A DNA stretch of 43,636 bases from Paracoccaceae bacterium (GTDB lineage: Bacteria > Pseudomonadota > Alphaproteobacteria > Rhodobacterales > Rhodobacteraceae), in assembly GCA_019634215.1 (NCBI GenBank), contig JAHQVS010000194.1, positions 1-43,636 on the forward strand, read 5' to 3'. Below are positions 8,814 through 16,932 of the stretch, piece after piece. Under the pieces are notes generated by a model that was given only the letters and a program-made list of their open reading frames with translations, searched no databases and was not told the origin of the DNA. The position numbers and the translations under genes were made by a program. Numbering within the stretch: position 1 is the first letter of the stretch; each line of letters begins with the position of its first letter.

Positions 8814-9612
8814 TCTGGCGTCCGTGCAGTCCGCGCCTTCTGTAGCCGCAGCAGAGCCAGATGTGGCGGTGTCGGCACGGCAAATCTCTAAGACTTATGG
8901 CGAAGTTGAAGCTCTACGCAGCCTGTCGTTGGAGTTTCCGCGCGGCCAGCTGACCTCACTGTTGGGACCATCCGGTTGTGGCAAGACCACCCTTCTGAAG
9001 ATTGTCGCCGGCTTGCTGGAGCCGGACAGCGGCGAGATTCTTGTGAATGGGAAGGCTGTAACCGGTCCTGGACCCGATCGAGCGTTTGTATTCCAAGATT
9101 TTGCATTGCTGCCTTGGGCGAGTGTGATCCGCAACGTCGCGTTCGGGCTGGAGCTGCGTGGTGTCGCTAAATCCGAGCGAGAGGATGTAGCGCGGAAATA
9201 TATTGGAAATGTTGGGCTTGCTGGTTTTGAGAACGCCTATCCTCATGAATTGTCAGGGGGGATGCGACAGCGAGTCGGCTTGGCGCGGGCGCTGTCGGTT
9301 GACGCGGATGTGCTGCTGATGGACGAGCCATTCTCCGCTGTGGATGAGCAGACCCGCCGAAAGTTTCAGGAGGATCTTCTGTCTCTTGTGCAAAATGAAA
9401 ATAAGACTTTCATCTTTGTTACCCATTCAATTGAGGAGGCGGTATATGTCTCTGACCAGATCGCCATTCTACTACCGCGCCCCAGTCGGGTCTTAGAGGT
9501 GATCCGCCCAAGTGGGTTTCGCGACAGTGGCGCGGTGAACATTCGACGTGACCCGGAGTACCTCGATATCGTTGATAAGATCTGGGCGTCGCTTCGGAGT
9601 TACGTGGAGTAG
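8800..9612 (+). CDS. ABC transporter ATP-binding protein, SsuB/TauB type
   Basis: ATPase of the importer, about 270 aa. Walker A is LLGPSGCGKTTLL, the Q-loop region is FVFQDFALLPW, the signature is LSGGMRQRVGLARAL, Walker B is DVLLMDEPFSAVD and the switch histidine is in VTHSIEEA. The motif FVFQ...LLPWASV is typical of the nitrate/sulfonate branch. The ATG at 8800 or the GTG at 8794 is the probable start; the open frame extends to 8749 inside the permease gene. It sits between two permease genes and probably serves both. Confidence 0.92.
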   Translation: MSQTNLASVQSAPSVAAAEPDVAVSARQISKTYGEVEALRSLSLEFPRGQLTSLLGPSGCGKTTLLKIVAGLLEPDSGEILVNGKAVTGPGPDRAFVFQDFALLPWASVIRNVAFGLELRGVAKSEREDVARKYIGNVGLAGFENAYPHELSGGMRQRVGLARALSVDADVLLMDEPFSAVDEQTRRKFQEDLLSLVQNENKTFIFVTHSIEEAVYVSDQIAILLPRPSRVLEVIRPSGFRDSGAVNIRRDPEYLDIVDKIWASLRSYVE

Positions 9613-9619
9613 ATGCACA

Positions 9620-10372
9620 ATGCGCATGTTCGGGTATCGGCTTCCAGGCATGTCTTCCCTGATAGTATGGGGGCTATTGTGGGAGCTTGTTGGGCGCCTG
9701 GGTGTTACTTTCTTCCTTCCGCCATTGTCGGAGGTTTTTGTAACTCTGTTTGAGGTAATCGGTACGCCCGCTTTTTTGAAGGCGCTAGGGGAGACCGCCT
9801 ACGCTTTTATTCTCGGAGTGTTTTTTGCAATCGTGATTGGGGTGCCGACAGGTATCCTGATGGGAAAGAACCGACTGGTAGATGAATTGCTTTTGCCCTG
9901 GGTCAATATCTTCCTAAGTGCGCCTCTTACCGCGCTCGTGCCCGTGCTGATGGTGCTTTTTGGCTTTGGAATGCAGTCAATCATCATCACCACGACCCTG
10001 TTTGCAATCTGGATCATCATTCTCAACGCTCGGGCGGGAGTCATGCAGATCAATCGATCACTGGTCGAGATGGCCCGCTGCTTTGGGGCCTCGCCGTTTG
10101 AAGCCTTCACCAAAATTTACTTCTGGGCGGCGTTGCCTGAAATTTTGGGGGGGGTACGCATTGGCGTTATTCGCGCGGTCAAGGGTGTGATTATCGGTCA
10201 GTTGCTAATTTCTATCGTTGGCTTCGGCGCCTTGTTTGAGCTGTACTCCGCCAATTTCTTGATGGCCCATTTCTGGGCGGTGCTAATTGTGCTGTTTGCG
10301 CTAGCGTTCACTATTTCTGAGTTGCTGGCGTATTTGGAGCGGCGAGTCTCCTATTATGCCGCTAAGCGATAA
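9620..10372 (+). CDS. ABC transporter permease, SsuC/TauC type (second of two)
   Basis: Second permease of the operon, about 250 aa. It shows the same topology as the 8052 gene with a different sequence: GLLWELVGRLGVTFFLPPL, PWVNIFLSAPLTALVPVLMVLFG and NRSLVEMARCFGASPFEAFTKIYF as the EAA region. I take the ATG at 9620 as the start, 7 bases after the ATPase stop; the open frame upstream to 9548 overlaps the ATPase and looks spurious. The two permeases probably form a heterodimer. A hairpin between convergent genes follows. Confidence 0.88.
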   Translation: MRMFGYRLPGMSSLIVWGLLWELVGRLGVTFFLPPLSEVFVTLFEVIGTPAFLKALGETAYAFILGVFFAIVIGVPTGILMGKNRLVDELLLPWVNIFLSAPLTALVPVLMVLFGFGMQSIIITTTLFAIWIIILNARAGVMQINRSLVEMARCFGASPFEAFTKIYFWAALPEILGGVRIGVIRAVKGVIIGQLLISIVGFGALFELYSANFLMAHFWAVLIVLFALAFTISELLAYLERRVSYYAAKR

Positions 10373-10374
10373 AA

Positions 10375-10398
10375 GGGCGGCGTGATTTTAAGCCGCCC
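10375..10398. terminator. Terminator between convergent operons
   Basis: GGGCGGC (10375-10381) pairs with GCCGCCC (10392-10398) around a 10-base loop. On the - strand the stem is followed by TTTT, so it can act as an intrinsic terminator for the 12-gene operon ending at 10404. It may also end the + strand transporter transcript. Confidence 0.75.
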
Positions 10399-10403
10399 GT
10401 GCT

Positions 10404-11534
10404 TCAGGACTTCAACATCCGCTCAACATATTCCTTGTACTCCTTGAGATAGATCTCAAGCGGCGCATGCAGCAGACCTGGATTTTGCGACCCATAGGCG
10501 GAGCCCTCTTGCACTCGTCCGACCATTTCCTTGTCTTCCTCAGTCGCGGTGATAATGATTTTGCGAATGGCTTCAACAAAAGTGCTGGGGTCCGCCATGC
10601 CCTTCATAGCGTGAGGTGAGTAGCATAGGCCCCAGCGAGCGTTGGTGATGTCGACGTCGCGCGGCTCTAATGTAATCCACCAAGCAAAATTCGGATCAAG
10701 TGCGACCAGCCCGTTTGGGTAGAGGGCTATGACGTAGAAGCGTCGGGTCTCTTCTTCCGTAAGCTTGGGGTTGTAGTTCTCAGGGTAGTCTTCAGGGCGA
10801 TAGCTGTTGGAGTGGATGGAGAAGTTTCTCTCCCCTAAGGGGCCGAACTCCGCAAGATTGGTTGGGTTGGTTGGGCCGATTGATTGCTTGTGGGTGTAGG
10901 TGGTGTGGTAACTTTCAATGAAGTTCTCGAAAATTAGCTTCCAGTTCCCGGTCCAAACTTCCTCGTGGACTGTCACCCTGTCTTCATATTGATCTAGGTC
11001 GAAAGGTTCCACATGCGGCGTTAACCGCGCCAGTCTTTCTGAGATAGGCTCCAGATCCTGTCGCAAGGAGACGAAGATGAACCCCATCCACACGTCGCAG
11101 GCAAGAGGCTCCAGTGTTCGGCCTTTTACCTCATCTCGGTTGAAGCCATGGCGATCAGTGACGCCAATCAGCTCGCCCGCCATGTCGTAAGTCCAGGCGT
11201 GATAGGGGCATACAATGCGCTTGGCGCACCCCGCGCCATCCAGAAGTCTGGCGTAGCGATGTAGGCAGAAATTCGCCATCGCCCGCACACTGCCGTCCGG
11301 CTGTCGCATGATGATGATCGGCCGTTTACCAACCGTGGCCGTGAAATAATCTCCCGGTTCGGGGATTGCGCCAACTCGACCGACCATGACCCAGTCTTGA
11401 TCAAAGATGTGACGCTGCTCAGCCGTGAGGATGGCTGGATCAGTGTAGACGGATTGTAGGGCGGCGCGCTGATCGACACCGGTATCTGGGGTGACAGGAC
11501 CATTTGGGTGCAGATCGAAGGGTCTGGCGTTCAT
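10404..11534 (-). CDS. Rieske non-heme iron oxygenase, alpha subunit
   Basis: An oxygenase that uses a Rieske [2Fe-2S] cluster and a mononuclear iron for dihydroxylation or oxidative N- or O-demethylation. The Rieske ligands are visible as NFCLHRYAR and VCPYHAW (C-x-H, 17 residues, C-x2-H). The catalytic domain has NWKLIFENFIESYHTTYTH, which supplies the two iron-binding histidines and the bridging acidic residue. The length of 376 aa fits the alpha-only family that includes glycine-betaine and stachydrine demethylases. The ATG at 11534 follows GAGGAG at ideal spacing. No reductase gene is present in this operon, so electrons must come from elsewhere. As last gene of a guanidino-type operon it might remove an N-alkyl group from the substrate; that is inference. 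Confidence 0.88.
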   Translation of the reverse strand: MNARPFDLHPNGPVTPDTGVDQRAALQSVYTDPAILTAEQRHIFDQDWVMVGRVGAIPEPGDYFTATVGKRPIIIMRQPDGSVRAMANFCLHRYARLLDGAGCAKRIVCPYHAWTYDMAGELIGVTDRHGFNRDEVKGRTLEPLACDVWMGFIFVSLRQDLEPISERLARLTPHVEPFDLDQYEDRVTVHEEVWTGNWKLIFENFIESYHTTYTHKQSIGPTNPTNLAEFGPLGERNFSIHSNSYRPEDYPENYNPKLTEEETRRFYVIALYPNGLVALDPNFAWWITLEPRDVDITNARWGLCYSPHAMKGMADPSTFVEAIRKIIITATEEDKEMVGRVQEGSAYGSQNPGLLHAPLEIYLKEYKEYVERMLKS

Positions 11535-11559
11535 CGGCGGCTCCTCTGTTGGCGACTGC

Positions 11560-12195
11560 TTAGAGGTCTGGTGTTGGCCGATACACGATCGCTCGGATCG
11601 GTGTTGGGCCATTGTCTCCGCAGGCTAGGTTCAGCTCTTCGGGACAATTCGATAGCACCGCGATAAGAGGCATCTCAGCACGTAGATCGATATGATCCCC
11701 AGGCTGCGAGCGCGGTGTGACGATATCGGTGTCGCCATTCTCTTCAACCGGCACATTCATGAACCAGTTCACGTTGGCGACGATATGCTCTGGACCGAGA
11801 CCATGTGTGCTTAGCTCGGTTTCAAAATTGCTCTGGCAGCTTGCGGCGTTGTGTTTTCCATAGCGGATATCATCCAGCTCAAAACTACAGCAGCCATAGA
11901 TCGTGTCATGCCGGCCGCAGGTGTCGGTAACGACTGTCATCATTGGGCGAGCACGTGAAGATTGGAGAACCGTGCCTTCGCCGATATATATATTATGCTG
12001 CAATTTTATGGTGTTGGCGGCGTGATATCGCTCAGATGGATCGTCAGAATTGAAGCATAAGAAGTCAACTGCCTGCCCGCCTTCCATGTCCACTAGCCGT
12101 AAATTATCACCTGTTTGCAGGCGGGCGCTCCACGGAGCGCGGGCGGGCACGATGCTGTCCTCGAGGATTATTGCTCCGGCTAGAAGATCAGTCAT
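11560..12195 (-). CDS. DUF1989 (urea carboxylase-associated) family protein
   Basis: A member of the family that includes the two subunits of carboxyguanidine deiminase (CgdA/CgdB) in the guanidine carboxylase pathway. Recognisable segments are GDNLRLVDMEGGQAVDFLCFN, MMTVVTDTCGRHDTIYGCC, NVNWFMNVPV and PGDHIDLRAEMPLIAVLSNCPE. The conserved cysteines and histidines are retained, and 211 aa is normal. The start at 12195 overlaps the stop of the His-rich gene (ATGACTGA). Only one DUF1989 gene is present here and no urea/guanidine carboxylase is seen in the window, so it probably is not working as a classic CgdAB heterodimer. It may be a C-N hydrolase acting on a related intermediate. Confidence 0.85.
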   Translation of the reverse strand: MTDLLAGAIILEDSIVPARAPWSARLQTGDNLRLVDMEGGQAVDFLCFNSDDPSERYHAANTIKLQHNIYIGEGTVLQSSRARPMMTVVTDTCGRHDTIYGCCSFELDDIRYGKHNAASCQSNFETELSTHGLGPEHIVANVNWFMNVPVEENGDTDIVTPRSQPGDHIDLRAEMPLIAVLSNCPEELNLACGDNGPTPIRAIVYRPTPDL

Positions 12196-12649
12196 GGCTG
12201 CGCTCTTGCTGCTGTTTGAGGAAGGAACGTAGGTCCACGTCTTGCCGCTCCGTGAGTGATACATAAACGAGCGCACAGTTGACCCGCTCACGGATCAGAT
12301 CTCCTGGGTACGGTAGATAAGAGAGCTCAGACGACCCAAAAGCTGGAGACGCGGCTCCTACTTGCCATTGATGGGTGATTGAGACATCGACCAGCTTTAA
12401 GTCAGCGCCGTTCGCTTCAGATGGGATAGTGAGAGGCACCCCGGCAAGGCGCAGAAATGCGGCTTTGTCCGTGGCCTGAGCAAAGCCCTCAATGAACTGG
12501 GCGGTTAAAGCCTGTAGACCATCCGCCTCGTCATTGGAGGACAAATGCGAGTGCAGGTGATATGGAGCGTCCCCTGCATGATTATGGCCAAGCCCACCAG
12601 TATCCCTGGGTTGGTGGTCATGCGGGGAATGAAAGTGATCATGAGGCAT
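12188..12649 (-). CDS. Small protein with a His-rich N-terminus, possible metallochaperone
   Basis: A 153-residue protein I do not recognise. The first 38 residues hold ten histidines (positions 3, 5, 7, 10, 12, 22, 24, 31, 33, 35), mostly in H-x-H pairs such as HDHFH and HLHSH. The remainder is a soluble alpha/beta-looking domain (DGLQALTAQFIEGFAQATD, then SITHQWQVGAASPAF) with no cysteines and no nucleotide-binding motif. The ATG at 12649 starts 10 bp after the ureohydrolase stop, with TTGAGGG as ribosome site. Known GdmH hydrolases need nickel delivered by HypA/HypB-like partners; none is visible here. A nickel- or manganese-handling role for this protein is therefore plausible but unproven. 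Confidence 0.75.
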   Translation of the reverse strand: MPHDHFHSPHDHQPRDTGGLGHNHAGDAPYHLHSHLSSNDEADGLQALTAQFIEGFAQATDKAAFLRLAGVPLTIPSEANGADLKLVDVSITHQWQVGAASPAFGSSELSYLPYPGDLIRERVNCALVYVSLTERQDVDLRSFLKQQQERSHD

Positions 12650-12659
12650 GGTCTTGCCC

Positions 12660-13943
12660 TCAATTGCCATTTTTTTCGGCAAGTTTGGCGCGAGTGGTCC
12701 AACGGGGGCCGTCAGTCGCCGCGTCATATGCGCCATGTGGGAGCTCAACGGGCTTGTCAATATGTGGGCGGTGCGCGCCCAGTTTGCCGGCGGCGACCAT
12801 CGAGCCAAGTGCGTCGACGATGACGCGGGTGGCAAGCAATGCGGTGATTTCTGAAGTATCGTAGGGTGGCGCGACTTCCACCACCTCCAAGCCGCAAATT
12901 CCTTCAGCGGCAACGCGAGAAACCAAATGCAGCGCCTCGCGGGGTAGGAAGCCGCCGGGCTCCGGCCAGCCGGTGCCGGGCACGAACCCGCAATCCACGC
13001 TGTCGATGTCGAAGGAGACGTAGACCATGTCGACGCCGTCCCAAGCCATCTCCAGCGCCATCTCTGCTGTTTTGTCGACGCCCATCCGCTCCATGTCGGA
13101 CATGGTGATGATGTTGGTCTCGCGCTCGCGCGCCACTTTGACCGCTTCGCGCGGCACCTGCCAACCGCCGATACCGACTTGCACTAAGTTCTTGGCCGGA
13201 ACGTTCGGGAGGTTGGTGGCATGAAACCAAGGTGTGGTGTGCATGCGCTCGTCCAGGTCTTTTTCCTGAATGTCGGCGTGCCGATCGAAATGGATGACGC
13301 CGATCTTCTTCGATGTGCACTCGGCGATGCCGCGCACAGTTGGATAGCCAATCGAGTGGTCGCCGCCAAGAATGATTGGAAAGGAGCCGCTGGAGAACAC
13401 ATGGGCGCAAGCGCGGCTGATTTGGTCGAAGGTCTTCTCGATATTGGCAGGGATGGTGAAGATGTCGCCCGCGTCACAGAGACTCATCTGCTCGCGCAGG
13501 TCGATGCCCATCTCATAATTATAGGGCGTATACAGCGCGGAGATTTTGCGGATGCCCTGAGGGCCGAAGCGTGTGCCTGCACGATAGGTGGTGCCGCCGT
13601 CGAATGGCGCGCCAAGTACGGTGGCGTCATACAGGCCAACCTGGGTGACATCCTCGACATACGGCGCCTTCAGGAAGGTGTTGATGCCTGCGTAATGCGG
13701 CAGCTCGCCTCGGGCGAAGGTGGGGATGCTTCGATCTTCAATGCTGTCGGCGCCAGTGAGGCCCATGCGCAGCGCCCACTGTTTCTCCTTTTCCCATTCC
13801 GTGTCCGGAATGTCGGCCTCGGCGCGCATCGCCTGCCAGCCCTTGAGTTTGGTGAGGTCTGGATGGTGGTGGCGGCGCTCGTTTGGGCGTTCCATTCCAG
13901 GGAAGGGCCTGAGTTTTGAATAACAGCGATCGGTGAAGAACAT
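12660..13943 (-). CDS. gdmH: Ureohydrolase, guanidine hydrolase (GdmH)-like
   Basis: Arginase/agmatinase-fold metalloenzyme; the close resemblance is to the Ni-dependent guanidine hydrolase (guanidine to urea plus ammonia) described in Synechocystis. Metal-site motifs are GGDHSIGYP, HFDRHADIQ (D-x-H-x-D with Arg after the first Asp, not the usual Ala) and SFDIDSVDCGFVPGTGWPEPGG. The stretch MHTTPWFHATNLPN and NLVQVGIGGWQVPREAVK are, from memory, specific to the GdmH branch and absent from true agmatinases. The 427-aa length, with a long N-terminal extension, also fits better than agmatinase (about 300-320). The ATG at 13943 follows AAGGA. Transporter genes upstream in the operon are of the type found with guanidine systems. 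Activity on methylguanidine or another guanidino compound cannot be excluded. Confidence 0.78.
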   Translation of the reverse strand: MFFTDRCYSKLRPFPGMERPNERRHHHPDLTKLKGWQAMRAEADIPDTEWEKEKQWALRMGLTGADSIEDRSIPTFARGELPHYAGINTFLKAPYVEDVTQVGLYDATVLGAPFDGGTTYRAGTRFGPQGIRKISALYTPYNYEMGIDLREQMSLCDAGDIFTIPANIEKTFDQISRACAHVFSSGSFPIILGGDHSIGYPTVRGIAECTSKKIGVIHFDRHADIQEKDLDERMHTTPWFHATNLPNVPAKNLVQVGIGGWQVPREAVKVARERETNIITMSDMERMGVDKTAEMALEMAWDGVDMVYVSFDIDSVDCGFVPGTGWPEPGGFLPREALHLVSRVAAEGICGLEVVEVAPPYDTSEITALLATRVIVDALGSMVAAGKLGAHRPHIDKPVELPHGAYDAATDGPRWTTRAKLAEKNGN

Positions 13944-13992
13944 TGGGGGTATCCTTATCGAAGTGCCTCGGTGAGCGAGCCCTTGGGTGGAT

Positions 13993-14877
13993 CTACAGGC
14001 TTACCGGGCGATCATAATAGGGGAGCGTTTCAATTCGCAGAGCCGCGCCGCGATTGTTCTCGGCTTTCACATGAGCTGCGATTTTCTCAAGTGGTGCAAA
14101 CCAGACATCGCCGCGTGTAAGCACGCTCTCCAGCCAACGCTCGACCACGCGCCAGCGGGCGAGGCGGCCCGTAAGGAATGGGTGCCAAATCGCCATCCAG
14201 AAGCCCCCTGCTTCATACTGTGCGTGAAACTCGGCGAATGAGGCTTTGAGGCCGTCCTCTGGGGCCTGGACCGGCATCATATAGCCGATTTCCTCATAGT
14301 GGGCGAAGGGCGGCCAGTCGTCCGTTCCCCAATGTACCGGCAGCTCCACCAGCTCTCCGGCTTTAGTCTGCATCATGTAAGGGATGTCGTCGGCCATTAA
14401 TGAGCTGTCATAGAGAAAGCCGCGATCGATTAGGCGGTCCACCACCCCTTGGGTGACGTTGTACACCGGTGCGCGGTAGCCCCGTGGGCGTTTGCCGGTG
14501 AGACGTTCATGGACATCGGTCGCCTTGTCAAACCAGTAAGCTTGTTCGGAGTCACTGTGGCTGGTTGGATCCTCATGTAGGTAGCTGTGATGGCCGATTT
14601 CATGTCCCGCCGTGAGGATGGCTTCGACGGTCTCGGGATACTGCTCCATGCACCAACCAGGCATGAAGAAGCTCTGTTTCAGGCCGAGGCGACGGTAGGT
14701 TTCCAGGATGCGGGGGACGGCGACTGTGGGGCCGTAGCGGCCCTGCGTAATTCCTGCCAGGCGGTTATGGCCGTCCTTTGGGCGGGCGATGTGGATCAGG
14801 CTGTCGGCGTCGATGTCGAAGCTGATCGCACAGGCGCAGCGGGCGCCGTTGGGCCAGGAGATTGGGTTTTGGATCAT
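13993..14877 (-). CDS. Polysaccharide deacetylase (NodB)-family hydrolase
   Basis: A metal-dependent amide or ester hydrolase of the NodB-homology fold, which also includes PuuE-type allantoinases and other small-amide hydrolases. The D-D motif is SFDIDADSL, the H-x3-H metal ligands are in GHEIGHHSYLHED, the RGYRAPVYNVT segment is the usual motif 3, and FWMAIWHPFLTGR carries the C-terminal His. No signal peptide is seen, so a cytoplasmic small-molecule substrate is more likely than chitin or peptidoglycan. The ATG at 14877 follows AGGGAG; another ATG lies two codons upstream. Its place next to the guanidine-hydrolase-like gene suggests a step on an N-acyl or amide intermediate. Confidence 0.85.
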   Translation of the reverse strand: MIQNPISWPNGARCACAISFDIDADSLIHIARPKDGHNRLAGITQGRYGPTVAVPRILETYRRLGLKQSFFMPGWCMEQYPETVEAILTAGHEIGHHSYLHEDPTSHSDSEQAYWFDKATDVHERLTGKRPRGYRAPVYNVTQGVVDRLIDRGFLYDSSLMADDIPYMMQTKAGELVELPVHWGTDDWPPFAHYEEIGYMMPVQAPEDGLKASFAEFHAQYEAGGFWMAIWHPFLTGRLARWRVVERWLESVLTRGDVWFAPLEKIAAHVKAENNRGAALRIETLPYYDRPVSL

Positions 14878-14897
14878 TGTCATCTCCCTGTGGCGGA

Positions 14898-15584
14898 TCA
14901 ATGCATTGCTGCGCCGCCGTCGGCGCTAAAGCATTGTCCGGTGATGAAGCTGGCGTCGGGGGAGGCGAGGAATGCGATCATGGCCGCGATTTCCTCAGGG
15001 CGGCCTACTCGGCCCAGCGGATTGGCTGTTTCCTGCGCCTTTTCAACCGGTGTCATACGGTTAAAGCTGAGCAGCGGAGTGTCGACAGGGCCGGGAGCTA
15101 CTGCGTTCACCAGGATATCCGGGGCCAGCTCTCGCGCCCAGGAGCGGGTGAGGGACAGGATGGCGCCCTTGCTAGCGGCGTAGGCGGAAGCGCCGGCGCG
15201 ACCGAGATAGGCCAACTCTGAGGCGATGTTGATGATTCGGCTCCCCTGGCCCAGCAACGGCAACATGGCTTGGGCTGTAAGGAATGGACCCTTAACATTC
15301 ACGGCTAGTTGTTGATCGAAGTCTTGTGGCGGCATGTCGCTCAAGGCGCCTTCGATCAAAGCACCGGCGTTGTTCACGAGCACATCTAGCCGCCCGGATT
15401 CGGCGATGCGCATCTTGGCTGTCGCCAAATCCTGTGGCCGCGTGATATCGGCCAGCAGGAAGTTTGGTGTGTCGAGCGGTGAGAGGTCGAGGCGGAACAC
15501 TCGGAAACCATCGGCTTCTAGCCTGTCTGAGATGGCTGCGCCTATGCCGCTGGCGGCGCCGGTAACTAGGGCGTTGCTCACCAT
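14898..15584 (-). CDS. Short-chain dehydrogenase/reductase (SDR)
   Basis: NAD(P)-dependent oxidoreductase of 228 aa with a classical SDR layout: cofactor motif [11 protein letters not shown], the NNAGA structural motif ([11 protein letters not shown]), catalytic Ser in [15 protein letters not shown] as the Y-x3-K pair, and a C-terminal GQCFSADGG. Asp in FRLDLSPLD after strand 2 suggests NAD preference. It starts at 15584, overlapping the stop of the upstream SDR (ATGGTGA), so the two are translationally coupled. The substrate is unknown. Confidence 0.9.
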   Translation of the reverse strand: MVSNALVTGAASGIGAAISDRLEADGFRVFRLDLSPLDTPNFLLADITRPQDLATAKMRIAESGRLDVLVNNAGALIEGALSDMPPQDFDQQLAVNVKGPFLTAQAMLPLLGQGSRIINIASELAYLGRAGASAYAASKGAILSLTRSWARELAPDILVNAVAPGPVDTPLLSFNRMTPVEKAQETANPLGRVGRPEEIAAMIAFLASPDASFITGQCFSADGGAAMH

Positions 15585-16363
15585 GGAGCTTCCCCTCGGT
15601 CGACACCTAGGGTTTGACCAGTGATGTTTGCGGACAGTTCTGAGGCGAGAAATAAATAAGGCCCAGCGGCGTCCGGTGGTTGCATCAACTTATGCGGGAG
15701 GGATTGGAGCGCGGCGACGCTGTCAAGTACGGCTTGGCGCGTGCGCCCCTCTCTCGCAGCGATGGCGGCTGCGGAGCGAAGGGAGGCGTCGGTTTCTACC
15801 CATCCAGGGCATACAGCGTTCACACGGATGTTTAAGGGGCCTAACTCTCGCGCCCAGGTCTTGGTTAAGCCGATGACGGCATGCTTGGAGGCGACGTACG
15901 CGCCGAATAATGGCTCGGCCACCCGGCCCCAGACGGAGGCGGTGTTGATAATCCGGGCGTTTGGGCGAAAGTGGGGGAGGGCCCGTCCGGTGACGATCGC
16001 CATGCCGGAGACGTTCACATCTAGGATACGGCGGAACAGTGCAAGACTGTCGGCGTCGACGGCGTCCACAGGTGTGATGCGCTCAAGGCCCGCGTTGTTG
16101 ACCAGCACATCCAGGGGCCCGATCTCGCTTAAAACCGCTTCTACAGCTTCCGGCTGGGTGACGTCAGCGATATGACCGGTCGCGCCGATGGCGGCGGCGG
16201 TTTCTAGAACTTCGTTAGTTTCAGTCAAAACATGCGTATGCGAGCCTGCATTGATAAACGCCACGGCGATAGCACGGCCGATGCCTCTGCTGGCGCCAGT
16301 CACCAGAACAGTCGCGTTGCCTAACCCAGGTAGCGCGGCAGGGAGAGGAGAGGCGCTGTTCAT
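15578..16363 (-). CDS. Short-chain dehydrogenase/reductase (SDR), tandem partner
   Basis: A second SDR of about 261 aa, only distantly similar to its neighbour. It has [26 protein letters not shown], a catalytic Ser in [23 protein letters not shown] and a C-terminal [13 protein letters not shown] use the ATG at 16363, which overlaps the previous stop as ATGA; another ATG at 16372 is possible. Two coupled SDRs side by side often act as a heteromer or on successive alcohol/ketone steps. The role here is not known. Confidence 0.9.
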   Translation of the reverse strand: MNSASPLPAALPGLGNATVLVTGASRGIGRAIAVAFINAGSHTHVLTETNEVLETAAAIGATGHIADVTQPEAVEAVLSEIGPLDVLVNNAGLERITPVDAVDADSLALFRRILDVNVSGMAIVTGRALPHFRPNARIINTASVWGRVAEPLFGAYVASKHAVIGLTKTWARELGPLNIRVNAVCPGWVETDASLRSAAAIAAREGRTRQAVLDSVAALQSLPHKLMQPPDAAGPYLFLASELSANITGQTLGVDRGEAPW

Positions 16364-16905
16364 TGGCGCCACATTTCCACCTCGGGGTCCAGAGGTGTTC
16401 CGGCAAGCGCGTTGGTGTAGTTGCTCATGACCTTGATGGCGAGACCGAGCACCACCTCCAGCGCTTGTTGACGGGTGAAACCAGCGTCAAGGAATGCCTG
16501 TAGCGCGGAGGTGTCGACTTGGCCGCGCGTCTTCAGCGTGCTGGTTGTGAACAGGCGCAAGGCTTCTAGCCTTGGGTCGCCGACAGACCCCCCATCTCGC
16601 AGTCGGACGACATCTTCGCCGTCCATGTTAGCGAGGCTAGAGAGATAGGCGTGCCAGGGGCGGCAATAGTCGCAGCCGTTTTGTATATTGGCGACTTGAT
16701 AAACCACCTGCCGCTCGGCGGGGCTAAGGCTGGTCTCTTCGAAAATGGCCCAGGTCTTGACATAGGCTTTGAGTAGCGCAGGCGCCTCCGCCATCACCCG
16801 CTCCAGGTTTGGGACTTTGCCGAGCGCTTTCTCCGCCTGGTGCAACAGCGCTTGCGAGGCCTTCGGAGCGGTGTCCGGGTTGTGAAGCGCAAAGCCGTTT
16901 CTCAT
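16360..16905 (-). CDS. AhpD/carboxymuconolactone decarboxylase-like protein
   Basis: Helical protein of about 181 aa related to alkylhydroperoxidase AhpD and the CMD family. The redox pair and proton-relay histidine are in NGCDYCRPWHAYL. The helix before it, AERQVVYQVANIQ, and the C-terminal QQALEVVLGLAIKVMSNYTN match the family. Such proteins are peroxide-reducing or gamma-carboxymuconolactone-decarboxylating; with CxxC present the redox role is more likely. The ATG at 16905 follows AGAGGCGAG. The junction with the upstream ATPase gene shows a 17-bp tandem duplication. Confidence 0.88.
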   Translation of the reverse strand: MRNGFALHNPDTAPKASQALLHQAEKALGKVPNLERVMAEAPALLKAYVKTWAIFEETSLSPAERQVVYQVANIQNGCDYCRPWHAYLSSLANMDGEDVVRLRDGGSVGDPRLEALRLFTTSTLKTRGQVDTSALQAFLDAGFTRQQALEVVLGLAIKVMSNYTNALAGTPLDPEVEMWRQ

Positions 16906-16932
16906 CACTCGCCTCTTTTCATCACTCGCCTC
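16903..16932 (-). repeat. Tandem direct repeat over the ATPase/AhpD-like gene junction
   Basis: On the - strand the unit GAGGCGAGTGATGA occurs twice in a row, separated by AAA (+ strand copies CATCACTCGCCTC at 16903-16915 and 16920-16932). Each copy contains a ribosome-site-like GAGGCGAG and an overlapping stop/start TGATGA. The upstream copy thereby opens a five-residue minicistron (MKRGE) at 16922, closing at 16905 where the real gene starts. Confidence 0.7.

Noticed and set aside
13221-13919. Open frame of 232 codons on the + strand, opposite the GdmH-like gene
   Set aside because: It lies wholly antisense to a well supported gene, its translation has no family motif, and it arises from codon bias of the true strand.
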